From: Priapulus caudatus
Lineage: Eukaryota > Priapulida > Priapulimorpha > Priapulimorphida > Priapulidae
Length of the DNA: 43,377 nucleotides
Direction: 5' to 3'
Assembly (NCBI RefSeq): GCF_000485595.1
Contig: NW_014577275.1
Location: 266,635 to 310,011, forward strand
A program made the translations under genes and the position numbers. Of the stretch, positions 42,509 through 43,377 are shown in pieces (within the stretch, counting starts at the first letter, position 1; every line of letters starts with the position of its first letter). The notes beneath the pieces were generated by a model. It saw only the letters and a program-made list of their open reading frames with translations. It was not told where the DNA came from and ran no database searches.

Positions 42509-43377
42509 TGTAGAGATTTCGGTTACACCGAACACTCTATTTCAAACCACAACACACGACAGGGCGCGGCCATTTTGGAATGACTAAAAACCTGGATCGG
42601 AAGACCAGGTGACACCCAAATTCCACTTAAGAAGGCAATATGCACAATTAAATAAAGGAAAGGTCAAGCTATAATAAAATACAGGTTAAAAGGATAACGA
42701 GTAAATAAGTAAAACAATAATTATAATAGAATATGAAGGGAAAATTACTCGGCCAGGCAGCTGACGTAATTGGCCTAAATGCGGCACGGCGTGTAAACAA
42801 ACGGCCGGTACGAAGCAGAACTGACCGGTACAAACCAGTAAATAAGCGATGCCAGCTGGAAGACTCCTGCTTAAAGTACTAGGGGAATGGGGAAAAGCAC
42901 GTGAACAGGGAGCAACCGGGGCGTATATAAGGCGGCCGAAAATCCGTAGAAAGCAGAACCCGCCGGGGCAGCAGCCCCTAGGAGAACCCAGGAACCCTCA
43001 GGAGAACCAGGAGCCCTGCCTTGCCTATAGGAGCACTCAGGAGAACCAGGCGACCTGCCTTGCCTATAGGAGCACTCAGGAGCCCCAAGGCGACCGGCCT
43101 TGCCTATAGGAGCACTCCGGAGCCCCAAGGCGTGCTGACTGCCTCATAGGATTATAGCCATCGGAGCACTATAGGAGAACCAAGGCGTGCTGACTGCCTC
43201 ACAGGCTCATAAGCCCTAGGATAAATAACAGAACAGAGGCGCGCTAAACTGCCTCATAGGCTTATAGCCATCGGAGCACTGTAGGAGAACCAAGGCATGC
43301 TGACTGCCTCATAGGCTCATACGCCCTAGGATAAATAGGAGAGCAGAGGCGCGCTAAACTGCCTCATAGACCCTAGG
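42509..43377 (+). repeat. Start of a second LTR (partial, cut by window end)
   Basis: It begins TGTAGAGATTTCGGTTACAC after GTAT (42505-42508) and matches 32027-32900 with scattered single-base indels. Because the flank is also shared, it is a duplicate of the same insertion, not an independent one. Confidence 0.9.

Larger units (their letters stand above)
41014..43377. repeat. Duplicated segment, copy C (flank plus start of second LTR)
   Basis: This is near-identical to 30526-32900, including the palindrome (41437-41537), the 9-bp-TSD element (41641-41858), the left LTR flank and the GTAT before the LTR. It runs off the window. Confidence 0.92.

Overview
The window is eukaryotic DNA, almost certainly from an aquatic invertebrate animal. 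It has short exons in long AT-rich introns with GT-AG junctions, many nested miniature transposons, microsatellites, a Ty3/gypsy-type retroelement and a large DNA transposon. Gene-like DNA fills only a few percent. The species cannot be fixed from the sequence; the repeat style (TTAA, TTA and 8-bp target duplications, and 'tagctcacc'/'gtccgtccg' elements) fits several marine phyla.

Region 1 (1-14200): the 3' half of one plus-strand gene of the A1CF/RBM46/RBM47 RNA-binding family. The exons encode the third RRM, a linker, an RG-rich stretch, a split double-stranded-RNA-binding domain and a Ser/Tyr/Pro-rich tail. A second, alternative last exon is likely. The introns hold nested non-autonomous DNA elements, several with readable target-site duplications (TSDs).

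Region 2 (14200-24090): no gene recognised. It contains a 785-bp foldback element with a 7-bp TSD, a 669-bp element, a 1257-bp hAT-like element with an 8-bp TSD, long GT/CA tracts, and the second copy of an old interspersed repeat carrying its own MITE.

Region 3 (24093-28615): a DNA transposon with about 640-680-bp terminal inverted repeats. Its interior is filled by one frame-broken minus-strand coding region. The C-terminal 480-residue part has acidic residues in an order matching the FEN1/XPG nuclease active site, plus a cysteine cluster. This is the best candidate for an under-described system.

Region 4 (29900-43377): tRNA-derived SINE-like repeats, a minisatellite-like AT-rich repeat, and a Ty3/gypsy-type LTR element at 32027-38032. 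That element has a complete 1746-bp 5' LTR, a tRNA-Pro-like primer site, gag, and a pol with stops and frameshifts. It has lost the integrase and all but about 21 bp of the 3' LTR. The gag-pol junction carries a textbook -1 frameshift signal. The DNA left of the LTR, and the start of the LTR itself, recur at 41014-43377. The two copies differ mainly by single-base indels, so this is a segmental duplication or an uncollapsed haplotype in a long-read assembly. A third, LTR-free copy at about 38800-39232 shows the pre-insertion state.
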